Part shown: positions 43,266 through 51,602 of the stretch, one piece after another
Position numbering within the stretch: the stretch's first letter is position 1
Layout: every line of letters begins with the position of its first letter
Source of the DNA: an uncultured Odoribacter sp.
Lineage (GTDB): Bacteria; Bacteroidota; Bacteroidia; Bacteroidales; Marinifilaceae
DNA length: 64,000 bases
Assembly: GCA_900544025.1 (NCBI GenBank)
Contig: UQTM01000003.1
Coordinates: 1 to 64,000, forward strand
Direction of reading: 5' to 3'
Notes under the pieces: model-generated
The model's database searches: none
Told to the model about the DNA's origin: nothing
The model's input: the letters and a program-made list of their open reading frames with translations, nothing else
Translations under genes and position numbers: made by a program

Positions 43266-43450
43266 CGAATAAATTGATTATTTTTTACGGTAAAAGAAAA
43301 ATTTAATAGCCGGTGAGTTGTCCGGAGCTATTTTATCCGTGAGAGCTTTGTGAAATTATGTGTTTTTCCTGAAATTATACTTGAGATTTTGGAAAATGCT
43401 ATTTACATTTGGAATGTTAATAAATAAGTTTGGGCTAAAATGGCGTTGGT

Positions 43451-45904
43451 ATGAGAATTTTATATGGATTGATCGGTTTGTTTTATTTCTTATCGGTATT
43501 GCCGGTCTGTGGTGAAAATACGGTGACGGTTAAGAATAAAGGAGTAGTTATCGACGAAGGAGCTGTGCAGCTTATAATCACTTGTCTTGACAAGCATATC
43601 GTGCATATTCAGGCCTGCCCGAAATCTGTGCCTGAGGTAAGGGAGTCGCTTGTGGTGGACGATTCTTGTTTTCGGTTCGATGATTTCCGGGTAAGCCGGA
43701 ATAAAACGAAAGTCCTTGTAAAGACTTCCCGGCTGACCGTGGAGTATGACAAGGTTTTAAAACGGATTGCTTTTATCGATCGCGGTACGGGTGAGGTGAT
43801 ATTGGCAGAAAATTCCCGGGATATTGTTGCGGGGCAGGAGGCAGGTGAGAACATTCACCGGGTGATTCAACGTTTTGCATTAGACCCGAAAGAGGCTGTG
43901 TATGGCTTGGGACAGTATCAGGACGGTGTATTTAACTACCGTGGAAAGGTGGTAAATCTTGTGCATGCCAATCGTGAGATTGCCAATCCCGTTCTTTTAT
44001 CTACCCGGAATTATGTTCTTTATTGGGATAATTATTCAAAAACGATTTTTTCGGAAAAACACGGGATTGCTTCGTTCGATTCGGAGATCGGGGACGGAGT
44101 GAATTATTATTTCATATACGGTAAGGACATGAGCGATGCGATGGCGGAGTTTCGATACCTGACAGGCGAAGTTCCTATGCAGCCGAAATCGGCTTTCGGG
44201 TTTTGGATGTCGAAAGAACGCTATAAATCGTTTGACGAATTGACCGGGGTGGTTGCCGAATATCGGAAGAGGCGTATTCCTTTGGATAACATTGTGCAGG
44301 ATTGGCAGTATTGGGGAGAGGATATGGGGTTGTGGAACAGTATGAATTTCGATACGGTAAGATTTGCCCGTCCCAAGGAAGTAATAGACCGTTTACACCG
44401 GGAATATCATGTAAAACTGACCGTATCCGTATGGCCCGGAGTCGGTAAAAAGACCGCCATCTATCAGGCAATGGATTCCGCCGGGGTTTTATTCGATGTG
44501 CCTACCTGGGCAGGATATAAAGTGGTCGATATTTACGATTCTGAAGCTCAAAAAATATTTTGGAATTATTTGAAAGACGGGCTTTATTCCAAGGGAGTGG
44601 ATTCATGGTGGATGGATGCGACCGAGCCTTCGTTCAGGGATGGATTGTACCGAAGCAAGCAGGAGTATTGGGCGAAATCGGCGGGGATGACCGCTATCGG
44701 ACCGTTTAGCCGTTACCTGAATACCTATTCGCTGGTGCTGTCCCGGATGATGTACGACCGTTTGAGGCAGCAAAGCGATAAGCGGGTATCTATCCTGACC
44801 CGTTCGGCTTTTGCCGGGCAGCAGAGGTATGGAACTTCCACTTGGTCGGGAGATATTTATGCTTCGTGGGATGTGTTTGCCAAACAGATTCCGGCGGGTT
44901 TAAATTTGTGTATGACCGGATTTCCTTATTGGACAACCGATATCGGTGGTTTCCGGGTGATCAGTCAGGAAAAAGGAGGAAAGCAGGGGGCAGGAGAGAT
45001 CGGAGATTTTAGAGGTGATGAAGGGAATCCCGACGGAGGCGGATATAAGAAAGGATTGAGGGATTCCGCTTATCTGGAGTTATACACACGCTGGTTTCAG
45101 TTCGGAGCCTTTTGTCCGATGTTCCGGGCTCATGGAACGGAAGTGCCGCGTGAAATATGGCATTTCGGAGAGCCGGGAAGTTTGTATTACGATGCACAGT
45201 TGCAAATGATCGATTTGAGGTATAGTTTATTGTCGTATATTTATTCCGATGCCTGGCAGGTGACTTCTTCCGGAGAGACGATGATGCGTCCGCTGGTAAT
45301 GGATTTTACAGATGATGAACGTACGTTCGGAGAAGCCGGGAGTTATATGTTTGGGAAATCCTTGCTGGTACATCCCGTAACCCGTCCTATGTTCTACGAC
45401 CGGGAAGGCAAAATTAAAAATCCCGATGTTTCCGTCCCGGTTTATTTACCCCGGCATGAGGGAAAATATTGGTTTGATTTCCATTCGGATAAATATTATC
45501 CGGCAGGAGATACGGTGTATTATAAGGCTTTGCTGAATGTGATCCCCGTATTTGTGAAAGCCGGGGCGATCGTTCCGCGCGATAAGCCTGCTCCTTATGC
45601 CGGTGCAACGGATAACCGTGAAATGGAAATTGTGGTTTATACCGGGAATGACGCCCGCTTTACTCTTTACGAAGACGACAATGAAACGTATGAGTATGAG
45701 AAGGGAATATACAGGGCTGTGGATATGTATTGGAATGAAAAGCAAAAGGCCCTGACTTTTGCAGATGCCAGAGGAGCGTTTAAACCTGCATTTGACCGAC
45801 AGACTTTCACGATCAAGGTTATTTCTCCCGGTAAAGAGGGAAAGGTTGAAATGATCTCCCGAAAAATAGATTATTCCGGGAAGGAATTGAAGGTTAAGTT
45901 TTAG
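43451..45904 (+). CDS. GH31 family glycoside hydrolase, alpha-xylosidase-like
   Basis: 817-aa secreted enzyme; signal peptide ends near LPVCGE. GH31 fold: N-terminal beta domain (YGLGQYQDGVFNYRGKVVNL), (beta/alpha)8 barrel with QDWQYWGED, catalytic nucleophile Asp389 in SWWMDATEPSF and acid/base Asp468 in STWSGDIYASW, then C-terminal beta domains (LYEDDNETYEYEKG). The WMDATEP form and the overall layout fit alpha-xylosidases that release xylose side chains from xyloglucan fragments; alpha-glucosidase activity cannot be excluded. It is not within a polysaccharide utilisation locus: no SusC/D pair adjoins it. Confidence 0.9.
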   Translation: MRILYGLIGLFYFLSVLPVCGENTVTVKNKGVVIDEGAVQLIITCLDKHIVHIQACPKSVPEVRESLVVDDSCFRFDDFRVSRNKTKVLVKTSRLTVEYDKVLKRIAFIDRGTGEVILAENSRDIVAGQEAGENIHRVIQRFALDPKEAVYGLGQYQDGVFNYRGKVVNLVHANREIANPVLLSTRNYVLYWDNYSKTIFSEKHGIASFDSEIGDGVNYYFIYGKDMSDAMAEFRYLTGEVPMQPKSAFGFWMSKERYKSFDELTGVVAEYRKRRIPLDNIVQDWQYWGEDMGLWNSMNFDTVRFARPKEVIDRLHREYHVKLTVSVWPGVGKKTAIYQAMDSAGVLFDVPTWAGYKVVDIYDSEAQKIFWNYLKDGLYSKGVDSWWMDATEPSFRDGLYRSKQEYWAKSAGMTAIGPFSRYLNTYSLVLSRMMYDRLRQQSDKRVSILTRSAFAGQQRYGTSTWSGDIYASWDVFAKQIPAGLNLCMTGFPYWTTDIGGFRVISQEKGGKQGAGEIGDFRGDEGNPDGGGYKKGLRDSAYLELYTRWFQFGAFCPMFRAHGTEVPREIWHFGEPGSLYYDAQLQMIDLRYSLLSYIYSDAWQVTSSGETMMRPLVMDFTDDERTFGEAGSYMFGKSLLVHPVTRPMFYDREGKIKNPDVSVPVYLPRHEGKYWFDFHSDKYYPAGDTVYYKALLNVIPVFVKAGAIVPRDKPAPYAGATDNREMEIVVYTGNDARFTLYEDDNETYEYEKGIYRAVDMYWNEKQKALTFADARGAFKPAFDRQTFTIKVISPGKEGKVEMISRKIDYSGKELKVKF

Positions 45905-45939
45905 GGTTTGTTTTTTATAGCATGAAGTAATCGATATAT

Positions 45940-45977
45940 AAGAATAGGCTATATCTCCATTGATATAGCCTGTTCTT
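45940..45977. terminator. Bidirectional terminator
   Basis: AAGAATAGGCTATATC and GATATAGCCTGTTCTT form a 16-bp stem with one mismatch, between the convergent GH31 and phosphoesterase genes. Confidence 0.8.
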
Positions 45978-45979
45978 GT

Positions 45980-47047
45980 TTATGGTTTTAGAATAATGTC
46001 GAACTGATCGTAAGAAGCGGTTCTCCAGGCATGTTGAGCCGTGGTAGGCGACAGGGCGAACAGGGGCGAGAATGTTTTTACCTGAATTGTTTTGCCGTCG
46101 GGCATAAATTCCAATATTCTCAACCAGCCGTCTCCACCGTTACCGAACCATTGTTTGTCTGCGGTTTGCGCGTTAAACATCATTTGGGCTACGTTTTTCC
46201 CTGCAATGTTCTTGTCTTCCCGATAGCTTACCGTGCCTTCCAGGTCGGTGATTTCGCAGGCATGTCCGCAGAGCAGTAGCCGGATGTTGGGGGTGGGATA
46301 GATCAGTTTTTCCCAAATCGCTTTTCCATAATTGGCGGGATTTATTTTATAATTTTCTTTTTCAAAGATGCTGCCGTCGATTTCCATGTACGAGTGAGTA
46401 AGGACGATGACTTTGTGGTTTTTGTATTTGGAGGAGGAAGCCAGCCGTTTCGCCCAGTCCAATATTTCGTCGCGCGGGGCAAATTCAAGGGAGAGTACTA
46501 AGATTTTTCCCCAGGTATCTGTTGTAAATTCATAAGCGGCATTCTCGAGGGTAGGAATACCGAAAGCATTTTTGGCTACGGCCACTAAGCTGTTTTTCCA
46601 GCATGGATTTTTCTCTGCCGGAAAGTATTTAGGGAAATTGCACAGGCGGTTTTCTGCTTTTTCATAGCCATAGTCGTGGTTGCCCGTGCAGATAATATAA
46701 GGAATCCGGTGGTCGAGGCAATCGAAGGCACGGGCAGCGGCTTCCCATTGCTGGGTGCTGGTCTGGTCGCCGTTCACATTATCGGGAACAGGCCATTCGT
46801 TTTGTTCTACCAGATCGCCTGTACAAAGAACGGCTTTTACAGACAGTTTGTCCAGATTATTGGCCGTCCAGCGTGTCATAATTTCGAATATGGGCTGGTT
46901 GGCTGCAAATTTGGTGTATGATTGGGGATCGGGGAGGAGAATCATGGAAAATGATTTTTCGTTTTCTAATTTGGCATTTACCGGGTAGATCTGTGCCTGC
47001 AGGATACCCGAAAGGCAAAGTAAAATAGATAAGGTAATTCCTTTCAT
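45980..47047 (-). CDS. Secreted calcineurin-like metallophosphoesterase
   Basis: 355 aa with signal peptide (cleavage near SGILQAQ). Metal-binding motifs in order: FSMILLPDPQSYTKFAANQP (D of the first block, with DPQ in place of DxH), LCTGDLVEQNEW (GDxxE), CTGNHDYGYE (GNHD), VIVLTHSYMEID (TH) and LLLCGHACE (GHxxE). The layout fits the secreted phosphohydrolases found near glycan genes in Bacteroidetes. The exchange of His for Gln in the first metal block is shared by one subgroup of the family. Substrate unknown. Confidence 0.88.
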   Translation of the reverse strand: MKGITLSILLCLSGILQAQIYPVNAKLENEKSFSMILLPDPQSYTKFAANQPIFEIMTRWTANNLDKLSVKAVLCTGDLVEQNEWPVPDNVNGDQTSTQQWEAAARAFDCLDHRIPYIICTGNHDYGYEKAENRLCNFPKYFPAEKNPCWKNSLVAVAKNAFGIPTLENAAYEFTTDTWGKILVLSLEFAPRDEILDWAKRLASSSKYKNHKVIVLTHSYMEIDGSIFEKENYKINPANYGKAIWEKLIYPTPNIRLLLCGHACEITDLEGTVSYREDKNIAGKNVAQMMFNAQTADKQWFGNGGDGWLRILEFMPDGKTIQVKTFSPLFALSPTTAQHAWRTASYDQFDIILKP

Positions 47048-47284
47048 GAGCTTGGGTTTTAATTGATGTGATTAGGCTGAGTTGTATTTTTATGTTATCA
47101 AAAGTACAATGAAATATTGTATTTTACAAATTAGTCCGGAGAGGAGATAGAGAAGTTTTCTGTATTTTCCGGTTGCTGCCAGAAAGAGAATATGCCGAAT
47201 GCCGGGAAGCCGGAAAGGTTGAGGCAGGCCGGGCGGAGTGATCGGACATAAAATAATAAGGCTGGTTTATCCGGCGGAAAGCCG

Positions 47285-47292
47285 TATCTTTG
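47285..47292 (+). promoter_or_regulatory. -7 box for the TatD-type gene
   Basis: TATCTTTG, exact TAnnTTTG, 50 bp before the chosen ATG at 47343; supports that start over the upstream one at 47238, which would lie before the promoter. Confidence 0.5.
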
Positions 47293-47342
47293 TTCCGGAT
47301 TGCCGGAATGGGATTTGTCCGGTGGAAAAAATTCAAAGAGCC

Positions 47343-48002
47343 ATGGAAACACATTGGATCAATATACACACCCATCGTCCGGGAACAGGAATCAATATTG
47401 TCGATCCTTGTTTAGGTGAAGTGGAGCGGGGGACGGAGGGGATCGTTTATTTTTCGGCCGGTATTCACCCGATGTATATCGGAAAAGGAACGGAACAAAG
47501 GTTGGCAGAGATCGCGCGGGCAGCGGCAGCGGGGGAAATCGTTGCTGTCGGTGAAGCGGGATTGGATAGAAATTCTCCCACACCGATGAACGAGCAACTG
47601 ATGTGGTTTGAACGGCAGGCAGAGATTGCCGGGCGTTATAGTCTGCCTTTGATTATACACGGTGTCCGGGCCGTTCCGGAATTGATCGCCGCGTATAACA
47701 GATGCCGGTCATGTAAAAATTGGATTATGCACGGTTTTAATAACAGGCGGGAAATTTTACAAGACCTGCTGCGGCATGGTTTTTATATTTCCGCCGGGCG
47801 GCAAGTGATGAATGAAGAATCGCATGTTTATCGATTGTTACCTGAAATCCCTGCCGACCGCTTGTTTATCGAGACAGACAACTCGGATTACACGATAGAA
47901 GATGTTTACCGAAAAGTGGCTGAAAGGAGAGGACTCCCTGTGGAAGAATTACAGCGGATTGTTCAAACGAATTTCGAAGAAGTATTTGCGTTTGAGCTTT
48001 AA
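47343..48002 (+). CDS. TatD-family metal-dependent hydrolase
   Basis: 219-aa TIM-barrel hydrolase. Metal ligands: HTHRPG at the N-terminus (INIHTHRPGTG), Glu in VAVGEAGLD, His in PLIIHGVRA and MHGFNNRREIL, and Asp in LFIETDNSDYTIEDVY. The first block reads H-T-H instead of D-x-H-x-H, and the protein is shorter than E. coli TatD (260 aa), as is usual for the Bacteroidetes branch. Probable 3'-5' DNA exonuclease or related phosphoesterase. ATG 47343 is chosen because a -7 box at 47285 lies between it and the earlier start codon. Confidence 0.85.
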   Translation: METHWINIHTHRPGTGINIVDPCLGEVERGTEGIVYFSAGIHPMYIGKGTEQRLAEIARAAAAGEIVAVGEAGLDRNSPTPMNEQLMWFERQAEIAGRYSLPLIIHGVRAVPELIAAYNRCRSCKNWIMHGFNNRREILQDLLRHGFYISAGRQVMNEESHVYRLLPEIPADRLFIETDNSDYTIEDVYRKVAERRGLPVEELQRIVQTNFEEVFAFEL

Positions 48003-48014
48003 TATTTATTTTTG
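47985..48014 (+). promoter_or_regulatory. Promoter of tcdA inside the 3' end of the TatD-type gene
   Basis: TTTG at 47985-47988 and TATTTTTG at 48007-48014 with an 18-base spacer. Gives a leader of about 70 bases before the tcdA ATG. Confidence 0.5.
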
Positions 48015-48088
48015 CACCCCGTTCGGCTATGGGCTAAAATATTACCGGTGGCTGATGTCGGTTAATTTATACGTTATTTATAATAGTT

Positions 48089-48802
48089 ATGAGCGAATGG
48101 CTGAGTAGGACGGAGTTACTCTTAGGACAGGAAAAGTTGGATAAATTGAAGCGGTCTCATGTTTTGGTGGCCGGATTGGGAGGCGTCGGGGCGTATGCTG
48201 CAGAGCAGTTGTGCCGGGCGGGGATCGGAGAAATGACTATTATCGATGGGGATGTGGTCGAACTGACCAATAAAAACAGACAGCTGCTGGCCCTGGATTG
48301 CAACCTGGGTAAGCCGAAAGCCGAGTTAATGGCCGAACGCTTCAGGAATATTAATCCGGATGTGAAACTGCATGTCATAAACGATTTTATCCGGGACGAC
48401 CGGATGATCGAAGTGTTGAAAATGTCCCGGTATGATTATATCGTGGATGCAATCGATACTTTGGCCCCTAAAATCTTTTTGATATATCATAGCGTTCAGC
48501 TGGGGCTTCCCGTAGTGAGTTCTATGGGATCGGGCGGGAAATTGGATCCTTCTAAAATAGAAGTGGCCGATATTTCTAAAAGCTATAATTGCAATTTAGC
48601 CCGGATGCTGCGTAAACGGCTGCATAAGCTGGGTATCTATAAAGGTGTGAAGGTGGTCTTTTCTTCGGAATTTACCGATCCTAATGCCGTTGTCCTGGCT
48701 GAAAGCCAAAATAAAAAATCCAATGTGGGAACGATCTCTTATATGCCTCCTATTTTCGGTTGCTTTATCGCTTCTGTCGTTATCCGTGATATTATAGAAT
48801 AA
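48089..48802 (+). CDS. tcdA: tRNA threonylcarbamoyladenosine dehydratase
   Basis: 237-aa E1-like enzyme that cyclises t6A37 of tRNAs to ct6A using ATP. Nucleotide-binding AGLGGVGAYAAEQLCRAGIG (29-48), DGDVVELTNKNRQ with the conserved Asp and Arg, and VDAIDTLAPKIFL. The N-terminal RTELLLGQEKLDKL fits TcdA rather than ThiF/MoeB, and no zinc-binding CxxC pair is present. Length is typical of the short Bacteroidetes form. Confidence 0.92.
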   Translation: MSEWLSRTELLLGQEKLDKLKRSHVLVAGLGGVGAYAAEQLCRAGIGEMTIIDGDVVELTNKNRQLLALDCNLGKPKAELMAERFRNINPDVKLHVINDFIRDDRMIEVLKMSRYDYIVDAIDTLAPKIFLIYHSVQLGLPVVSSMGSGGKLDPSKIEVADISKSYNCNLARMLRKRLHKLGIYKGVKVVFSSEFTDPNAVVLAESQNKKSNVGTISYMPPIFGCFIASVVIRDIIE

Positions 48803-48940
48803 AAAGCCCGATCTCCGTTTGTTTTCTTGTAATCGATGTTTTATAGGATAGGCTGGCGAAAGGATGGATTTTATTTTGATTATTTTATTTTGTGTTTCCT
48901 GATAATGAATTGAATATATGAGAAATGCAGGTGTAAAAAG

Positions 48941-48967
48941 AAACCCGGAAAATTGTTTTCCGGGTTT
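48941..48967 (-). terminator. Terminator of the first PUR gene
   Basis: AAACCCGGAAAA pairs perfectly with TTTTCCGGGTTT around TTG, 20 bp past the stop on the minus strand. Confidence 0.75.
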
Positions 48968-48986
48968 ATCATTGCATGAAATTTAT

Positions 48987-49334
48987 TTAAATCTGATCGA
49001 AATCTACATCGAATTCACTTTTCTGTTGAGTTTCTTCCGATGCTATAACCGGAGTTTCACCCTTTAAAAGAGCCTGGATATAAGTAATGATTTCGTCGAG
49101 CCCTTCAGAAAATTTTTCAAAGTCTTCTTTGTATAAGAAAATTTTGTGTTTTTCGAAGTTTTGATTTCCGTCATTATCGAATTTCTTTTTGCTTTCTGTA
49201 ATGGTCAGGTAATAATCGTTATTACGAGTTGCTTTCACATCGAAAAAATAAGTTCTTTTCCCTGCTCTCACGGCTTTGGAATAAATCTCCTCACGATCGT
49301 TTTCCATTCCTTCTTTTCTTTCGTATCCTTCCAT
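48987..49334 (-). CDS. PUR-family nucleic-acid-binding protein (DUF3276), copy 1
   Basis: 115 aa. A single PUR repeat of the DUF3276 family: REEIYSKAVRAGKRTYFFDV, KATRNNDYYLTITESKKKFD, KHKIFLYKEDFEKFSEGLDE. A 25-residue acidic/Gln tail follows. Such proteins form dimers that bind single-stranded DNA or RNA with a fold like eukaryotic Pur-alpha; the borrelial relative EbfC/BpuR is a regulator. A second copy is encoded on the other strand at 63,012. Role here unknown. Confidence 0.88.
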   Translation of the reverse strand: MEGYERKEGMENDREEIYSKAVRAGKRTYFFDVKATRNNDYYLTITESKKKFDNDGNQNFEKHKIFLYKEDFEKFSEGLDEIITYIQALLKGETPVIASEETQQKSEFDVDFDQI

Positions 49335-49369
49335 GTTTTGTGTTAGGTTTTGATTATACTTTTACGTTC

Positions 49370-49377
49370 CAAATGTA
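49370..49377 (-). promoter_or_regulatory. -7 box of PUR copy 1
   Basis: TACATTTG on the minus strand, 35 bp before the start; the other PUR copy has the identical octamer 30 bp before its start. Confidence 0.5.
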
Positions 49378-49750
49378 TATAAATAAAGTCAATAATTGTA
49401 ATGTTTTTTAATTAATTTGAAAACAATGTGAAATTCATTGCCGGATTCCTCTGTTTCCGGTTTTACCGAACGATTGTGTTTGTTCTTGTTCCCCAGAGGT
49501 TTCCGGATCAAAACAGGCTTTGATTTTTTCTTGTAATTCTTCTCCCCGTACCCCCTGGGCTAAGACCGTTCTTTGCGGAGCGATAGCAGAATAAAGGATA
49601 TTCCTTCGAAGCACATGCGTAAAAATGGTATTTTTTAATCGTTATGGGATTGGAAATCGATAAAATAAGGCAGCCGATACCGGACGATTTCGTATCGAGC
49701 GGGGATAAAGGTTTCAGCGACTGTTAAATTCCAAATTTATTAGTTTTCCT
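49378..49750. other. Gene-poor interval between PUR copy 1 and trpS
   Basis: No clear gene. On the minus strand a 59-codon frame opens with GTG near 49,620 and ends near 49,439 (internal stretch RGEELQEKIKACFDPET); without ribosome site or recognisable family it is not called. Nothing else seen. Confidence 0.4.
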
Positions 49751-49782
49751 TTTCAGCCGTTTTAAATAAAAGCTTATCTTTG
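49751..49782 (+). promoter_or_regulatory. Promoter of trpS
   Basis: -7 box TATCTTTG at 49775-49782, with TTTC at 49751-49754 as an imperfect -33 at 20 bases. It excludes the in-frame start at 49780 and supports ATG 49810. Confidence 0.6.
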
Positions 49783-49809
49783 TGTGCAATAATTTATAAA
49801 AGTGTTAAA

Positions 49810-50793
49810 ATGGAGATAGTTGTAAGTGGTATCAGACCTACCGGGAATTTACATTTAGGTAATTATTTTGGAGCTGTAAAGAATTTTCTGCGATTACAAG
49901 ACGAATATAAGTGTTTTTTCTTTATTGCCAACTGGCATTCATTGACCACCCATCCGCATCCGGGAGATGTGACGAACAATGTGCGTAAGATTTTGGCCGA
50001 ATATCTGGCTTGCGGGATCGACCCGGACAAAGCCGCCATATATGTGCAGAGCGATGTGAAAGAAGTGCTGGAGCTGTATCTTTTCCTGAATATGAATGCT
50101 TATCTGGGAGAGTTGCAACGTGTCACTTCGTTTAAAGAGAAGGCCAGAAAGCAGCCGGAAAATGTAAATGCCGGATTGCTTACTTATCCTACGCTGATGG
50201 CTGCCGATATTTTAATCCATAAGGCGCATAAAGTGCCTGTGGGAAAAGATCAGGAGCAGAACATGGAAATGGCGAGAAAGTTTGCACGCCGTTTCAATAC
50301 GATTTACGGGGTGGAACTTTTCCCTGAACCCGAATCTTATTCTTTCGGGGGGGATGCCGTGAAAGTGCCGGGACTGGACGGGTCCGGTAAGATGGGAAAA
50401 TCGGAAGGAAACGCTATTTATCTGATTGACGATGCCGCTACGATTCGTAAGAAGGTGATGAAAGCGGTAACCGACAGCGGCCCTACCGAGCCCAACAGTG
50501 TGAAGCCCGAACCGATCGAGAACCTGTTCAAGATGTTGCAGATCGTTTCTTCGCCCGATACGTATGATTATTTTAATGAGAAATACAACACTTGCCAGGT
50601 GCGTTATGGCGATTTGAAAAAGCAGCTGGCTGAAGATATTATCAATTTTACTCATCCGATCCGTGAACGGATTCTGGATTTTGCCGCAAACACCGATTAT
50701 ATGGATAAGGTGGCGAAGGAAGGAGCGGACAAGGCACGCGAAAGTGCGTTGCATACGATCAGGGAAGTGAGGGAAGTGATCGGTTTTAAATAA
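49810..50793 (+). CDS. trpS: Tryptophanyl-tRNA synthetase
   Basis: Class I aminoacyl-tRNA synthetase, 327 aa. HIGH-type motif in SGIRPTGNLHLGNYFGA, ANWHSLTTHPHPG, VPVGKDQEQNMEMARKF and the KMSKS-type motif GSGKMGKSEGN. The start at 49810 (MEIVVSGIRP) matches homologues and lies behind the promoter box at 49775-49782. A strong terminator follows the gene. Confidence 0.97.
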   Translation: MEIVVSGIRPTGNLHLGNYFGAVKNFLRLQDEYKCFFFIANWHSLTTHPHPGDVTNNVRKILAEYLACGIDPDKAAIYVQSDVKEVLELYLFLNMNAYLGELQRVTSFKEKARKQPENVNAGLLTYPTLMAADILIHKAHKVPVGKDQEQNMEMARKFARRFNTIYGVELFPEPESYSFGGDAVKVPGLDGSGKMGKSEGNAIYLIDDAATIRKKVMKAVTDSGPTEPNSVKPEPIENLFKMLQIVSSPDTYDYFNEKYNTCQVRYGDLKKQLAEDIINFTHPIRERILDFAANTDYMDKVAKEGADKARESALHTIREVREVIGFK

Positions 50794-50807
50794 ACAAAGG
50801 CAAACAG

Positions 50808-50841
50808 GCCGGAACGATCGGAAGGGATTGTTCCGGCTTTT
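50808..50841 (+). terminator. Terminator of trpS
   Basis: GCCGGAACGATC and GATTGTTCCGGC pair with one mismatch, followed by TTTT. Confidence 0.8.
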
Positions 50842-50860
50842 CGCCTGTAAATGATTTTTT

Positions 50861-51442
50861 ATGTACGAATACATCAAGGGAATACTGGTAGAGGCTACTC
50901 CGACTTATGCCGTGATCGATTGCGGGGGAGTGGGATATTACATTCATATTTCGATAAATACATATTCTAATATTTCGACAGAAAAGAACGTGCTTCTCTA
51001 TATTCACCAGATTGTGCGGGAAGATGCTCATTTGCTATACGGCTTTTTTTCCAAAGAGGAAAGGACTGTTTTTCGCCAGTTGATTTCGGTTTCGGGAGTC
51101 GGGGCGAATACGGCCAGTGTTATGCTGAGTTCTATGACCGTGAACGAGATTGTGGGGGCGATACAGACAGATAATGTAAATGCGATAAAAAGTGTGAAGG
51201 GAATCGGGTTAAAAACAGCCCAACGTGTGATTATTGAATTGAAAGATAAGATCGGGACTGCCGGAATTACCGGTGGAGACGGAATATTTGCCGGCAATAC
51301 TATTAAAGACGAGGCGTTATCGGCTTTAGTGATGCTGGGGTTTGTGAAAGCGCAGGCTTCGAAAGTGCTGGATAAGATTGTGGCAGGCGGTGGTATCACC
51401 AATGTGGAGGAATTAATCAAACAGGCTTTGAAACAATTGTAG
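50861..51442 (+). CDS. ruvA: Holliday junction DNA helicase subunit RuvA
   Basis: 193 aa; binds Holliday junctions as a tetramer and loads RuvB. OB-fold domain MYEYIKGILVEATPTYAVID, two helix-hairpin-helix motifs (LISVSGVGANTASVMLS and AIKSVKGIGLKTAQRVIIEL) and a C-terminal RuvB-contact domain (EALSALVMLGFVKAQASKVLD). Full length. It precedes sprA in the same direction, a gene order commonly kept in Bacteroidetes. Confidence 0.97.
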   Translation: MYEYIKGILVEATPTYAVIDCGGVGYYIHISINTYSNISTEKNVLLYIHQIVREDAHLLYGFFSKEERTVFRQLISVSGVGANTASVMLSSMTVNEIVGAIQTDNVNAIKSVKGIGLKTAQRVIIELKDKIGTAGITGGDGIFAGNTIKDEALSALVMLGFVKAQASKVLDKIVAGGGITNVEELIKQALKQL

Positions 51443-51458
51443 GAAAGCCTTTTTATAC

Positions 51459-51484
51459 GGTGTAAATCGTGTGAAGTTTACACC
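51459..51484 (+). terminator. Stem-loop after ruvA
   Basis: GGTGTAAA and TTTACACC pair around a 10-base loop, with only three T after the stem; a weak or partial terminator ahead of sprA. Confidence 0.45.
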
Positions 51485-51602
51485 TTTCCGGGATAAAGTT
51501 ACCGGAAATAATTGTAGAGGGGGAGAAGAATGTATATGTGTGTGGTCGTCCGGAATAAGATGTAGGGCTTATTTCTGAGAAGCGATTCTAACAAAACGGT
51601 GT

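Noticed and set aside
47238..47342. Upstream extension of the TatD-type protein
   Set aside because: A TAnnTTTG box at 47285-47292 lies inside it, and homologues start at the METHWIN position.
49439..49620. GTG-started minus-strand frame between PUR copy 1 and trpS
   Set aside because: No ribosome site, no promoter box in that direction and no recognisable family; about 59 codons can arise by chance.
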